Both the position numbers and the translations under genes were made by a program. 64,000 bases of DNA from Chrysomallon squamiferum. Its lineage: Eukaryota; Mollusca; Gastropoda; Neomphalida; Peltospiridae. The notes under the pieces were generated by a model. That model was not told the DNA's origin, ran no database searches, and saw nothing but the letters and a program-made list of their open reading frames with translations. Shown piece by piece: positions 1 through 13,500 of the stretch; the first letter of the stretch is position 1, and every line of letters starts with the position of its first letter. The stretch is from positions 23,601,081 through 23,665,080 of the forward strand of contig CM022673.1 in NCBI GenBank assembly GCA_012295275.1, given 5' to 3'.

Positions 1-286
1 GATTAATGGAGCTTGCTCAGTTCACGAATACACAGGGAAATTTAGTGGAGAAAGTGTCAAATTCAAAATGACATCAGTGTGTGGCCATGTTATGGGTGTT
101 GATTTTATTGGAAGATATAACAACTGGGATAAAGTTGATCCGGTGATTTTCTTTAAATTTTTATATTTAATTTGCCTATGTATAAATAATATTTAATGAG
201 ACCAAAATGTGGTTATCAGTTTATTTATTTATTTATTTATTGCTTCTGCCAGAGCCATTTCATGGGCAATATACTAATCAGCAACA

Positions 287-333
<47 letters not shown>

Positions 334-693
334 ACTGTATCACTGTGTGTGTGTGTCACTGTATCACTGTGTGTGTGTATTTACGGCACATTATTATGAT
401 TATATCAGTAAGAGGACTGATCATACAGTCTGTCATGTCTTGTTAGGACACTTTTTACAAAACTGTGTGACTTTGCGATACAATGGCTGGCCAAGAGGCA
501 GTGGGTTATTAGATCAGTCCATCCTGTTTGAATCTGTGTTGTTTGTCCCTGCTCAGTTCAACCCCCAATTCACTCCCAATCCAGTTCACTGCACCAGCAT
601 TCCACAGCAATTTGACGTCCAAAAATATGTCAGTTTGCCCCCATCTAGAAATATGTCCCAGATTTTTAAAATTATTATTATTATTATTATTAA

Positions 694-778
<85 letters not shown>

Positions 779-3700
779 ATTATTATTATTATTATTTTGA
801 TAACAAATATCTTAGTATAAACATAAAGTTAATTTCAGTATTGGTATAAATAATGAAACAGATATATACATAAATTTTACTGTTTGCAGACATTTTCATT
901 GTTGCAAATATGTGACATTATATATTAAATTAACATTTGCAAATGGTTAACACCTTTGGTTCTGAATGACAGAGATCTCTGCAATGCAATACGTATATGA
1001 TAGGGTGCTGAATGATGGTGATCTCTGTCATACTTTTAAAATTACTGCACATTAGTGACGTGACTTCCAGTGTGACATAGGCTATTATTGATCTACTACG
1101 GGCTTCCCCGGCATTCAGAAAATCATGTCGAGTACGAGCAGAAACTTGTTTGAATTTCACAAATCCCCAAAACACCCTGCACCGAAGTAAAATAGCACCT
1201 AAATTAAAAAATGAACAGAACTTAACTCTAGATTAATTAGAAAGGGGATAACTAAGTTGCATTTGACCATTGGCTCATCTGCACCCCATGAACAACTTTC
1301 CAGCTTGTAGGCTAATGTAAATATTCAATATGCCTAGCTGCTACCTCTAAACATTGCTAGTGAAATGGTGTCAGTGATTTCCTCTCTTGTTATCTCAGTG
1401 GTCTTTATCCACATGTCCAGTGCCATATAACTTAAATAAAATGTGTTGTCCTTTCTTCACTTTGTCTTGTCAAATCAAACAACTTTTCCTTCTAAAGTAC
1501 TAATAATTCAAACATTATAAAGTCCTTTTCAATTGCCTAGCAGCATAATGAACTGTTCATTTCATTGTAGGTGGAACTGTTTACTGCAACCATACAGAAG
1601 AAAGAGGCCACACCCAATTTGAGAATGCCAGCATTTTTGGCAAAAGAGGTACAAATGATATTCACTGTCTAAATATTTCACTTTTTTTAACATCAGACAG
1701 GAAACCTTGATTCTGATTGACCAAAAAAAAAAAAAAAAAAAAAAATCCAGCGAGAAAGAAAGAAAAAAATTCAAAAGAAAATATTCATTTACACAGACTG
1801 TTTCACATTTTCAGAATTAGGATATATTTCATTAGTGAAAAACAAAACCTAACAATATTTTTATATATATATATTATGTACAGCAATATAAACTCAAAAT
1901 GACAATATATTTGTTACTGTAAGACAAAACAGTGGATAATATTGTAGCATAACAATGTTGAAGTACAAACTAAATTTATATTTTATGATAGGAAACTGAA
2001 CTCAGATTTCATCGTGTATTTTACTGCAGGCTCAGGGAGTGGACTATCTTGTACTGTGGTTGGATTGTGACAAGGAAGGAGAAAACATTTGTTTTGAGGT
2101 CATTGACTGTGTTAGACCAGTGATGAACAGAGTCCAGGGTCAGGTATTTACTTAGTGCAACAAATATACTAATGTAAACCAACAGTTGACTGTTTAAAAT
2201 AATAGCTTTATACTTGCCTTTATACTAGTATAAAATATGATTTTTTGTTACTAACATACAGTAAGTTGATGTTTTGTTACTAGTATAAAAGAAGATGATG
2301 TTTTAAATTACTAGTACAAAATAAGTTTGTTTTCACACTATTATAAATAAATTGATGTTTTCTTAGTAATGTGAAATAAATTGATGTCCTGTTACCAGTA
2401 TAAAATAAGTTGATGTTCTGTTACCAGTATAAAATAGGTTGATGTTCTGTTACTAGTATAAAATAAGTTGATGTTCTGTTACTAGTATAAAATAGGTTGA
2501 TAGTCTGTTACTAGTATAAAATAGGTTGATGTTCTGTTACTAGTATAAAATAAGTTGATGTTCTGTTACTAGTATAAAAATCATATGTTCTGTTACTAGT
2601 ATAAAATAGGTTGATGTCCTGTAACTAGTATAAAATAAGTTGATGTTTTGTTACAGCAAATCTACAGAGCACATTTCAGTGCTATCACAGAAACTGACAT
2701 AAAGAGAGCAATGCATCAACTTGGAGAACCCAACAAGAATGAGTCACTGTCAGTTGATGCCAGGCAGGAACTTGATCTAAGAATTGGATGTGCCTTTACT
2801 CGCTATCAAACTAAGTTTTTTCAGGTTTGTTTTCTTCCAAATTTTTTGCCTAATTCACCATTCACATTCAGTGAGTTTATCTAATTAAATTTATATCTAT
2901 TTTAGTGTGTTTATCTGTTTAATGTATTTTACAAATATTTACCATTTAACTTAGCTATTATCAGCTTAGTTTATTTCATACAGACTTAATTTAAAATCAT
3001 CCACACATACTGTGTTTCAGGGTAAATACGGAGATTTAGATAGTACCCTGATCTCATATGGACCTTGTCAAACACCAACTCTAGGATTCTGTGTTGAGCG
3101 ACATGATCAAATTCAGTCTTTTAAACCAGAACCCTACTGGGTTATTGATGTTCAGGTGAGATATTGTTATTTATATCAAACTGTACTGGATTGCTGATGT
3201 TTAGATTGGATATTGTTATTTATATCAAATAGGACTGGGTTGTTGATGTTCAGGTGAGATATTGCTATTTATTTCAGATTGTACTGCACTGTTGATGTTT
3301 AGGTGAAATGTTGTCATTTATATCAAATTGTACTGGGTTAATGATTTTCATGTTAGATATTGTTATTTATACCAAATATGACTACACTATTGATGTTTAG
3401 TTGAGATATTGTTATTTATATCAAATTGTACTACACTGTTGATGTTTAGTTGAGATATTGTTATTTATACCAAATATGACTACACTATTGATGTTTAGGT
3501 GAGATATTGTTATTTATATCAAATTGTACTACACTGTTGATGTTTAGTTGAGATATTGTTATTTATATCAAATTGTACTACACTGTTGATGTTTAGTTGA
3601 GATATTGTTATTTATATCAAATTGTACTACACTGTTGATGTTTAGGTGAGATACTGTTATTTATATCAAATTGTACTACACTATTGATGTTTAGGTGAGA

Positions 3701-6700
3701 TACTGTTATTTATATCAAATTGTACTACACTGTTGATGTTTAGTTGAGATACTGTTATTTATATCAAATTGTACTACACTGTTGATGTTTAGTTGAGATA
3801 CTGTTATTTATATCAAATTGTACTACACTGTTGATGTTTAGTTGAGATATTGTTATTTATATCAAACTGTACTACACTGTTGATGTTTAGTTGAGATATT
3901 GTTATTTATATCAAACTGTACTACACTGTTGATGTTTAGGTGAAATATTGTTATTTATATCAAATTCCACTGGGTTGTTGATGTTCAGGTAAGACATTAT
4001 TTGTATGATATCTTTGCAGGGTCACTGAAACATATAACAGTATTTTGTACACATCTGTATAAGATTTATAATATCACCGTTTTAAGTATTGTCATTTCAT
4101 TCAGTTGATGTGCAAATGCCAGTAATTTACATTTATTCCACAATTTTAATAGTCCAGAGTAATGCATTGGTGTGTTAATCTATTTAATTATGCTGAAGTC
4201 ACCAGTTAATGTTTTATTGGAAATTAGTGCATGCTGAAACATTTGCTGATGTAAATATTGTAGCCGTTTTGATGATGAGTGAACTATGTAGGGTTGAGGG
4301 GGAGACAACATTAATGATACTGTGTTGTTTGATAATGATAGTTTGTATTTAGTTATTGTTCATTGTTTCTTTAAATTTGTTTGATTTGTATTATTATTGA
4401 CATAGTTTGAAAAAAAAAAAGTCATTTTTAAAAAAATTTAATTTATATATAGTAATACTATAATAAAAATGTACATTTTTCAAATAGTCTCCAGATTTCA
4501 CTATCTTTTTTTTTTGCATTCCTTACACAAAATACAATTAAAAATATGTAAAGGTGCCCAATAATAATATCCCAGACATGAGACAGCCTTGTGATTATGG
4601 TTACATTGTTAGTAAAAATGTGTTTAATTTCAGATTACTCATCCTGATGGAAAGGTTCTCAAGCTGGAGTGGGAGAGGGTTCGGATCTTTGATAAGGAAG
4701 TTGCTCAGATGTTTGTTAACATTATCAAAGCAGGAGATGGTGCAAGGTTTTCATAGTTTCTCTTTTTTTTTTTATTTAAATCCTTTTTATTGAAATTCAA
4801 ACTGAGTGAAACATGTCATCTATAATTGACCAAAATGACAGTTACTAAATCATAATTATTTTGTTTATACTTTAAAATAAATTTTTAAATAAACTGTTTA
4901 CTTTTGTCATTCAGAGTTTTGTCTGTTGTAAAGAAAGAGAAAACAAAAGCTCGTCCACAGGCTCTTAACACAGTGGAGTTACTTAGAATAGCCAGCTCAG
5001 GACTGGGTAAGTTTAACAATGGAGACTTATAACAGATTAAAATGTTCACCAGCAACAAATGAGAAGTTTGTATATGAGATAAACATAAATTGTGTTGTTT
5101 TAATTTAGGAATGAGTCCCCATCACACAATGCAGATAGCTGAGCGGCTGTACACCCAGGGCTACATAAGTTACCCTCGAACTGAAACAACCTCCTACCCT
5201 GAAAACTTTGACCTCAAGTAAGACATTATTATTGATGTTACTGAACCACTTTGTATTAACCATTAATGTCATGCTAGCCTGTGAATGAGACAGGAAATGG
5301 TGGAAATCCTAAACAAAATTTTTCATTTTTGTTATTACTGCTGCTAAATGTAACATGTTGTAGTTCAGTGATCTAAATTAAAAATAAGTTCAGTTGACAA
5401 CATTTCCTTTAGAGTGATCTTTGGCTGTTTTATTTAGGTATATATATTTAATGTGTTACTATACACTGTACCACTTTCTGGCAACCTTTTAAACAGTTTA
5501 CTCTTAGAACTTATGTATTTTCATGATAACTTAGACAGAAAAAAAACAACTGGTGTTTTTCAGGGGAACTCTCCGACAGCAGACATCCAGTCCAGACTGG
5601 GGCAGCTATGTCCAGGATCTTCTTGCAATGGGAATTCAGAAACCAAGGTACAGTTTGTTCTACTTTCTGTGATCACTTGTACAATTGTTTATGTGACTGA
5701 CAGAGAATATAGTTGTTCATGTGATAGATAAAATGAAAAGTGGAACCTGACTAAACCAAATTATCTTGGGACAGGACTGTGTCTGCAGTATAATGAGAAT
5801 TTTCATTTTGTTAACATTTTAAAAATCAAGTTATTCCTAATTCAGATATTAGAACTGATCCAGACAGTGAATATATCCTGAAGTCAGAGTGCTAACAATT
5901 GCATTGGCAAAATTACATTTAACCATAAAAATATAAATGTATTAAAAGTATAATACATAAAAGAACTGTTTGTTTTTATATGCAGTAACAGTACACCATC
6001 ATTTAGCTGCTGGTTATGATTTTTTTCTTCTGTAATGAATATGCATATATTGTATGCATGATTATTAGTTCTCAGTTATATATTTGAGAAATGAGCTTGC
6101 TAAACAGCACTGTAGTTTTGTTTACTCGTGGAAATTGCTAAACATGAAAGAAACAATAAATCCCAATCTGATACTTGACTGTATACATTGTATGTCAGCA
6201 TCTGTTTTGGATTGACATTTTGACATAAAAATTAATTTTGTCTCCAGGATTTTTTTTTCTATTAAGAATAAAAAGGTTTGGTGCAGAAAATCTAGTTTTT
6301 GAAATATTCTGGTTCTAGTTTATTTGCCATTTTCAAGCACTGAATACATAGGCAAACATTTTGTACCACAAAATCTGTCTGATTTTGCCAGAATCAGAAG
6401 TCTGTCCAAATAATTTTAATTTTTTTTTTTGTTATCCTAAATATGAATCAGAATAATGATAATGATGCAAGATTAAAATTTCTGAATGAAAACATAATTA
6501 TTATTATTTTTATTTATTTATTATATATATATTTGATATGCTAATTCTGATGTACACATACCATGATAATTAAAAATTATTTTTTGGACACACAGTGATT
6601 CTTGTCAAAAATCAGCCAAATTTTATGGTATCAGTTATTTGTGACCCAGAATTGTTTAGGTACTAGCAATTTTATTTTTGAAAATGTTTATCTCAGATTT

Positions 6701-9672
6701 TACCTTATTCCAGGAAGGGCAGTGATGCAGGGGACCATCCTCCAATAACACCAATGAAGGCAGCCACTGAAACAGTTCTTGATCATGATAGTTGGAGATT
6801 ATATGATTACATAACCAGACATTTCATAGCTACTGTGAGTAAAAACTGACTTCACTTCAGTTTCTGTGATTATTTTAAAATGCTCTTTGAGAAATAATAA
6901 ATTCAGTGAACATTTCATAGCCAGAGGTTACTAGACCCATTAAATAATTTGTACATTTTGTACTGTATAACAAAATATAAGATATTGTGTTTCAGCTCTC
7001 TCCAGACTGTACATATCTACAGACAACAGTCTCATTTGAAATTGGGTCAGAGAAGTTTTCTTGTAGTGGGAAGACCCTGCTTGATCCAGGTTACACCACT
7101 GTCATGGTATGGCAGGCTATTACAAGTGATGAGACTATGCCAGTGTTCAACAAGGAACAGACTCTGCCAGTCAACAGTGTGTGTATGCCCTTTACATAGT
7201 TGAATAACGTTCAGCACAAACTAAAATACATATATTCATTTTTTTTCAAAACATGTATTGAAAGATATTACTAATATCTTGAGAATGTATTTAAACAAAT
7301 GTCTGGTACATTTGTAGTGAATATATATTGAAGGGAATTACTAACAATTTTTATGTACCTTTGATAAAGATGTATATTTCAATAAATTACTAATACCTTT
7401 ATTAAGAACATATATTTAAAGAAATTATGAATATCCTTATTAAGAACATACTTTGAAACAAATCAATAATACTTAGAAGTAGACAAATAAACTTCATATT
7501 TTTTTTGTTCAGGTAAGACTGACAGAAAAACAGACAACACCTCCAGATTATCTCACCGAGTCAGAACTTATCACTCTGATGGAAAAACATGGCATTGGCA
7601 CAGATGCTAGCATTCCTGTCCACATAAACAATATTTCAGAACGCAACTATGTCAACATTATTGCAGGAAGGAAGTTGAAGCCAACTCCACTTGGAATTGT
7701 TCTTGTACATGGATACCAGAAGGTTAGATCAAAACATTTCTAATAAACTCACTGTTTCAGTCTTGTCATAGTATTTTATAAACAATAGTGTATTTAAACC
7801 CTGCTTAATACTGTTAACCTTTTAAAATGGCCATTTCCTTCATTTACAGAGCATATCTTCATATTGAGGCTAATAAAAACAATTGTAGTCATTATTCTAA
7901 ATTACCAAAACAAATTTACCATTATCTAAGGTAATTGAAGGGAAAATTTATTATATACTTTTTTATTATTTTTATCAGAATTTTATAACTAAGTTTTATT
8001 TCAGATTGATGCAGATCTGGTTTTGCCAACAATGCGATCAGCAGTAGAACAGCAATTAAACCTAATAGCTGCAGGAAAGGCCGATTTTCATGCTGTCAAA
8101 CAACATGCCCTAGACATCTTCCATCTGAAATTCTGCTATTTTGTAGAAAATATACAAGGAATGGATGAATTATTTGAAGTGACCTTCTCATCTTTAGCTG
8201 ATAGTGGCCGTCCACTTTCAAGGTAATTGTATTTCATTAACAGATCTACAATAATCACTTTTCATTTACCCTGTATAAATTGAAATACCATTTAAAGCCA
8301 ACATTGTATAAAGTGAATTGAAAATTTTTAATTTGTAACTTAATTTGACTAAAAGAACTGTGGTTTAAATTCTGATACCAGCTGGTCAGTTACCCATTTT
8401 GTTTACCCCTTCCAACTTTTTATTTATGTAGTGTATTGTTTTATAATCTGGAAATGTTCCTCAAAATGTAAAATTAGTTTATGTGATTTATTTTAGATGT
8501 GGAAAATGTCGAAGATTCATGAAATTCATTCAGGCAAAGCCATGCAGACTTCACTGTCCAGCATGTGATGAAACCTACTCATTGCCACAAAATGGAAACA
8601 TCAAACTTTATAAAGAAATTCGCTGTCCACTTGACGAGTTTGAGCTGCTTTTATGGACAACTGGCTCAAAAGGAAAGGTAATTAAATATCACCTTGGAGA
8701 AATGTCAACTCTGCTAATTACTTGCATCTTTCTCACCAAATATAAATTATGTTCCCATGCAATTTCTTTGTTATAACTGGCTACATTAATTTTCAGAGCT
8801 ATCCCCTTTGTCCCTACTGCTACAGTCACCCACCATTCAAGGACATGAGGAAGGGGATGGGTTGTAACGAGTGCACCCACCCAACATGCTCTCATGCTGT
8901 GGCACACAATGGTGTTGCTGAATGCATGGAGTGTGACAATGGCATTCTCATCTTAGATCAGTCGTCAGCACCAAAGTGGAGGATGGCGTGTAACAAGTAA
9001 GTAGTGGACATCTTGTTTTACACAATCTCAGCAAGTACGAAATGTTTATGTATGCATCTTATAATGTTCTACACAACCTCAGCTAGTATGAAATGTTTAT
9101 GTATGACCCATTAAATGTTTTTACAATATTCATTCACAGGTGCAATGTTGTTATAAATGTCTTTGAGAATGCTTCCAAGATCAACATTTGTGAGAGTTTT
9201 TGCAATGAATGTGGAGCCAACCTGGTAGAAGTGGGTTACAAGGTAACTTTTAACATTTGTTTTAATCACAGGTAGCCAGATATATCGACACAAGATTGTT
9301 ACAGTTTACACATCAAAACAAATAATAAGTCTTAACATTGTGTTGTACGAAACTAAATGCAAGTGTTTAAGTATACAGCATAACCTCCTACAGACTCTGT
9401 AACAGGCAATTAGAAAAAATACTTTTTTTTATTTATTACAGAACAAATCTCCATTTCCCGAGGAAGCTGAAGAACACTCAGGCTGCATCTTCTGTGACCC
9501 CGTGTTCAAACCTGTAGTAGAGAAACATCATGCTATTGCCATGTACAGTCACAGGGGACGAGGGGGCTCCAGAGGGCGTGGTGGAAGAGGCCGAGGAAGA
9601 GCAAGGGGTAGAGGCAGAGGCCGTAGTAAACCAAAAGACAAAATGGCGCAGTTAGCAGCTTACTTTGTGTAA
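1..9672 (+). CDS. TOP3B: DNA topoisomerase 3-beta, 5'-truncated by window edge
   Basis: Type IA topoisomerase that passes single strands of DNA or RNA; in animals it works with TDRD3. Seventeen exons join in frame: 2-142, 1571-1648, 2030-2143, 2657-2824, 3021-3155, 4634-4746, 4915-5006, 5109-5217, 5564-5647, 6714-6834, 6996-7178, 7513-7722, 8005-8222, 8497-8677, 8797-8996, 9140-9242, 9442-9672. They give 826 residues; human TOP3B has 862 and the first visible residue matches about human 33, so only the N-terminus is missing. Seen: the TOPRIM acidic motif DCDKEGEN in exon 3; the active-site region [10 protein letters not shown] in exon 8, with the catalytic Tyr codon at 5171-5173; repeated CxxC zinc-ribbon-like pairs in exons 14-17 (CGKC, CPAC, CPYC, CNEC, CNKC, CIFC); an RGG/RG-rich RNA-binding tail in exon 17; and the conserved C-terminus [12 protein letters not shown]. 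All introns are GT-AG. The RGG tail separates it from TOP3A. Position 1 belongs to a codon split by the window edge. Confidence 0.97.
289..379. repeat. GT microsatellite in TOP3B intron 1
   Basis: About 22 GT units followed by two copies of a CACTGTATCACT interruption within further GT units. Confidence 0.95.
671..797. repeat. ATT microsatellite in TOP3B intron 1
   Basis: Near-perfect ATT tract of about 125 bp, broken by three AATATT steps. The rest of intron 1 (800-1570) is AT-rich without recognisable genes; it holds a poly-A run at 1722-1745. Confidence 0.95.
2216..2656. repeat. 29-bp minisatellite filling TOP3B intron 3, ending at the exon 4 acceptor
   Basis: About 15 tandem copies of a 29-bp unit of the form TTGATGTTCTGTTACTAG plus TATAAAATAAG. 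The last copy reads ttgatgttttgttacag and is itself the 3' splice site of exon 4, which starts at 2657. Most units therefore carry an acceptor-like TAG after a T-rich stretch. Confidence 0.9.
3131..3990. repeat. 49-bp minisatellite derived from the exon 5/intron 5 junction of TOP3B
   Basis: About 17-18 tandem copies of a 49-bp unit. The first copy is the end of exon 5 with its donor (TATTGATGTTCAG then gtgagatattg). Later copies keep TTGATGTTTAG followed by gtgag, ttgag or gtgaa, then ttatttatatcaaattgtac. The last copy, near 3967-3990, again reads TGGGTTGTTGATGTTCAG then gtaag, a very good donor sequence. Confidence 0.92.
5648..6713. other. TOP3B intron 9, AT-rich, no other feature seen
   Basis: The longest TOP3B intron without a tandem array. 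Homopolymer A/T tracts and a short TATT/AT run near 6500-6535 are present; no ORF, RNA gene or transposon end was recognised. Confidence 0.5.
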
Positions 9673-9785
9673 TTAGTAGTTATAAACAGTTTAGTGAATG
9701 TTCAAATATTTAATTCATTATGGATGTTTAAGGGGACATGCAATTTTTTGCCTAGGCTGTCCCCTAAAATATGGAAAGATCAACT

Positions 9786-9791
9786 AATAAA
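9786..9791 (+). promoter_or_regulatory. Polyadenylation signal of TOP3B
   Basis: An AATAAA lies 114 bases after the TOP3B stop codon. It is the first canonical signal downstream, which implies a short 3' UTR of about 130-140 bases. Confidence 0.6.
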
Positions 9792-9792
9792 T

Positions 9793-10500
9793 TTTTGAAA
9801 ACAATTGTTTTTACTGTATTTTCTCAGTCTGACTGTTCTGCATGCAGCCCTACATTTCCATTGTGTTTTTCTTAATATTTATCAATTTAATAATATTCTT
9901 GTCATTTTCCTTCTGATCAAAATTATGGTTACTTCTCTGAAAATGCTTTTCCATGTCAAAATGAAATCCGAGTGCCTTTTATTACGTTAACAATCTAAAT
10001 GTATTCTACTTGGTATTATTTAGAACTGGTTATTTCAACACGACTGTTTCTGCATTTGTGACTCTTGGGCCCATACTTTGCACACAAATTCCATTCACAC
10101 ACAAATATGTTGGAATTGTAAAATAAAATAAACAACTCAACAAAACTAAAAAAAGAAAGTTCCACATTTGAAGACAGAATTGTAGTAAATAAAAAAACAA
10201 GTGCTGATGAAATATGGCCAGGTATCACAAACAAAATGGTAACACTATAACATGTCATTGCTATAACTGGTAGGTGAAATATTTTAGATACCAGCACAAA
10301 AACAAACAGTCATGAATCAGAATTTGTAATTGTGGTGTATTGTCTCAGCTACAGAGATGTGTAAGATATCTCCACTACAGTAAATGCTCATTTAAAAATG
10401 TCGGCAAAAATATTACATACAAAAATTGTGTCTTTGGTGGAAACAAAGATAATTTTTGTTCTTATGTTAATAACAAAATATACAAATGATTCTTTTACAT
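9793..10500. other. Convergent intergenic spacer between TOP3B and RPL12
   Basis: AT-rich sequence between the tail-to-tail 3' ends of TOP3B and RPL12. No coding potential was found; the short ORFs here are low-complexity. Confidence 0.5.
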
Positions 10501-10501
10501 A

Positions 10502-10507
10502 TTTATT
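10502..10507 (-). promoter_or_regulatory. Polyadenylation signal of RPL12
   Basis: AATAAA on the minus strand about 30 bases after the RPL12 stop, consistent with the very short 3' UTRs of ribosomal protein mRNAs. Confidence 0.55.
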
Positions 10508-10536
10508 TTCTTTTCATTCAAGTTCATGGTTTCATT

Positions 10537-13500
10537 TTACTCCTGTAAAAGAAAAGAAAATATATTTATACAAGTAAAACAAAATGTTATATCAGATTAA
10601 CTATTGAGAAAAATGAATAAAATCATGTACACGAATTAGATGCTAATATTTAATGTCTTTACTGAAAGATTTGTAAAAATGTTTACCACTACTCGTGAAA
10701 TCACTAAAGAGTAATTCATGTTTGAAATCATGCACAAATTCACGTCCCAAAGCTACACGTGTACATTATTTCTAACAATAGTGTAACCACAAAAATATTT
10801 CTGAAGTACAAATAATTTTTTTTTTTAAATGTCTTTCTTAGAAGTAAATTTTGTATAAAATGTCCTTTGTAATTTTTAAAATATTTTTTATTTTTAATTT
10901 TCAAAAGTACCTCTTGAATTTCTATTTCGCCACTGTCTATCTTCTCTATTATTGTGTGTGGATGGCTACGCTCAACTTGGCAACCTACTGACTGGGCTGT
11001 TCCTGAAAACAAATTATCAAAATTGTAAACTGCAACAACTAATAAAAAATATTCTGGTTTGTACCTGCACTAACTTTCAATATAAAAATCGAATATATCA
11101 ATTCTAAACTTTCAGGATTATCTTTTTTTTTAAATAGCAACTTTAGTATTATGTAAACATCAATACTAACAAAATATATTCAACCAAGTTCATAATTTAC
11201 ACTGAAACAAAAACCCATCTGACTAAAGTTCCTACCTAACACTTCTTTGACGGTGCCTGAGAAATGTTTAGCTAAACTTCTTGGCCGCATCTGCCTGGCA
11301 ATTTTCTTGATTTCATCCAGTGTCAGATTTCCACTATGTTTAACTGAAATATACAAAATGTACAATTTTCAAGAACATTTCATTTTATTTTATCACATAC
11401 CAGCTGGAGAAAAAAGAAAGTGATCTAAAAAAATTGTTTAAACAAAACTCACCATGTTTAACTTTCTTCCTGTCTCGAGGTGGTTCTTTCAGGGCTTTGA
11501 TGATCAGAGAGGCTGCAGTTGGCACAACCTCCACCTTAGCTTGTCTGTTCTGTATGATCAATTTGACTGTGATCTTCAAACCCTTCCATTCAGCAGTTCC
11601 TTTAGATATATCATCTCCTACCTTTTTTGGTGACTGAAATCAGAAGTTTTCAAATTTGTTTCAATTGTCAAATATTTTCATAATATATTTCAGTATCAGT
11701 TTACTGGATAAATGAATTTTCATTTACATTTAGTGAGGAATGTTGTCTCATTATACGGATCAAACAGAAAAATCTCTTGTTCAAATAATCCCAAAGAAAG
11801 AGGTACTAAATTATCTTTTCAACTTTGGTTTGGGCAGAATTAACTGATAAAATACTCACAAGACCAAGAGGACCAATTTTTGGAGCAAGTGATGATGTTG
11901 CCGGAACTTCACCACCAATAGCTCTCACACAGACTGGAAGAGAATAAACGAAAACATATATGATAAAATGAATAAAACTTATTTGTCTCTTTAAATTAAG
12001 AAATGGGGACCAGTGATCGGATGTTTTACTGTTAATCTGCAAATGCAATAAATAGTTTGATTTCTGTAATTTAAATATTCTAAGTAAGAATCATTTTAGC
12101 ATAAGGATACAAATATTATTGTTTACAGTGGAACATTTTTGTGCAGTGCATTACCATGGTATCAAATGTTTTAATATGCTTTGAAAAATCTTTTCCAATA
12201 TTTTGAAGTGTTACATTTGTTAGCTGATTTGCGAGTAAATGGAAGACTGGCATATATTTTCTTTACTACACACATATGGAATTATTAAATCAATTTGTTT
12301 ATAACAAACCAATCAGAAAATTTGTTCACAAAGTTTGCATTTCACACCATACATATGTGTGAAAACCCATCAGAATGTGTAAAAATAGAGAATTTTGGTT
12401 TGTTTCATTTTATATTTAATGTCAGAAGTTATAACAGTTTTTGTAAAATAATACTGATAAAATTGTGCTTTCCTCATCTATTAATAACAGGCTAAGTCAA
12501 TGAATGTAAAAAATTGAACTGGTCTGGCCTACCTCAGCACTTCAACATAGAACAAGATGAATATACCCATATCAGTATATATCCACAGAATAGTATATAT
12601 ACTTTTTGCACCACCAAGAAATGCAGAAGCTTGATAATCTAGAAATCTATCAACATTAACTTTAATAACCATCTTTATAATGTTGATTCCTATAAAATAC
12701 ACAAGTTAGCAGCATCTTTGACAGAGATTGAGAAATGCCCACTTGTGTAAATGAAGTGAAACAGTATAACATTTTCAACATTGATAACAAAAAATCTGAG
12801 TGACTGGGAAAGCTGATCCAAAGTCTGATATATCCGAGTTATTTACTCATTTATATCTTCCTTAAAAATGTGTGACCATATTTAAGTGCATAGGAAATGT
12901 CCATGACCCCAAAATCAACAAAGCCAAGTTTTGAAAGTGCAAACACAATTGAGGCAGGATTGTTGAAGGACTGTGGGTACTGGATGGTATCTGCCATGAG
13001 ACCCAACAAGTGTTCCTTGTGTCAGTGGAGATTAGAGATGGTGTAACTAAACAACATCAAAGAGCAGTAGGTCAGTCCAGCAAGTCACAATGTCACCGAC
13101 TCACTGGCCAATTCCAAGACCCTGCAAGACTGCATACATAGATATACCACACAATGAAATAAAATCTGGCCTAACTTTCTACAGATGGCTATTTTTTATT
13201 GACGGATCTTACCACACTGCACTAAAAACATCAACATGTGGGATACAAAAAACCTGTTTTATTTAAATGTCCAAGATAGAAACACACAACACACACACAC
13301 ACACACACACAAAAAAATAAATAAAAAATAAAAAATAAAAATTAAAATTTCTGGACTTTACACATACGAAATGTAAACTTAAGAAATTGTAATTAGGCCC
13401 AAACTTATTTATTTTCTACTTTTACTTGTGCGAAAATGTTCCGATTTTAATTTATGAATCATCATTCTGTCGACAAGACGTAGTCCTAAAGTGCAAGGAT

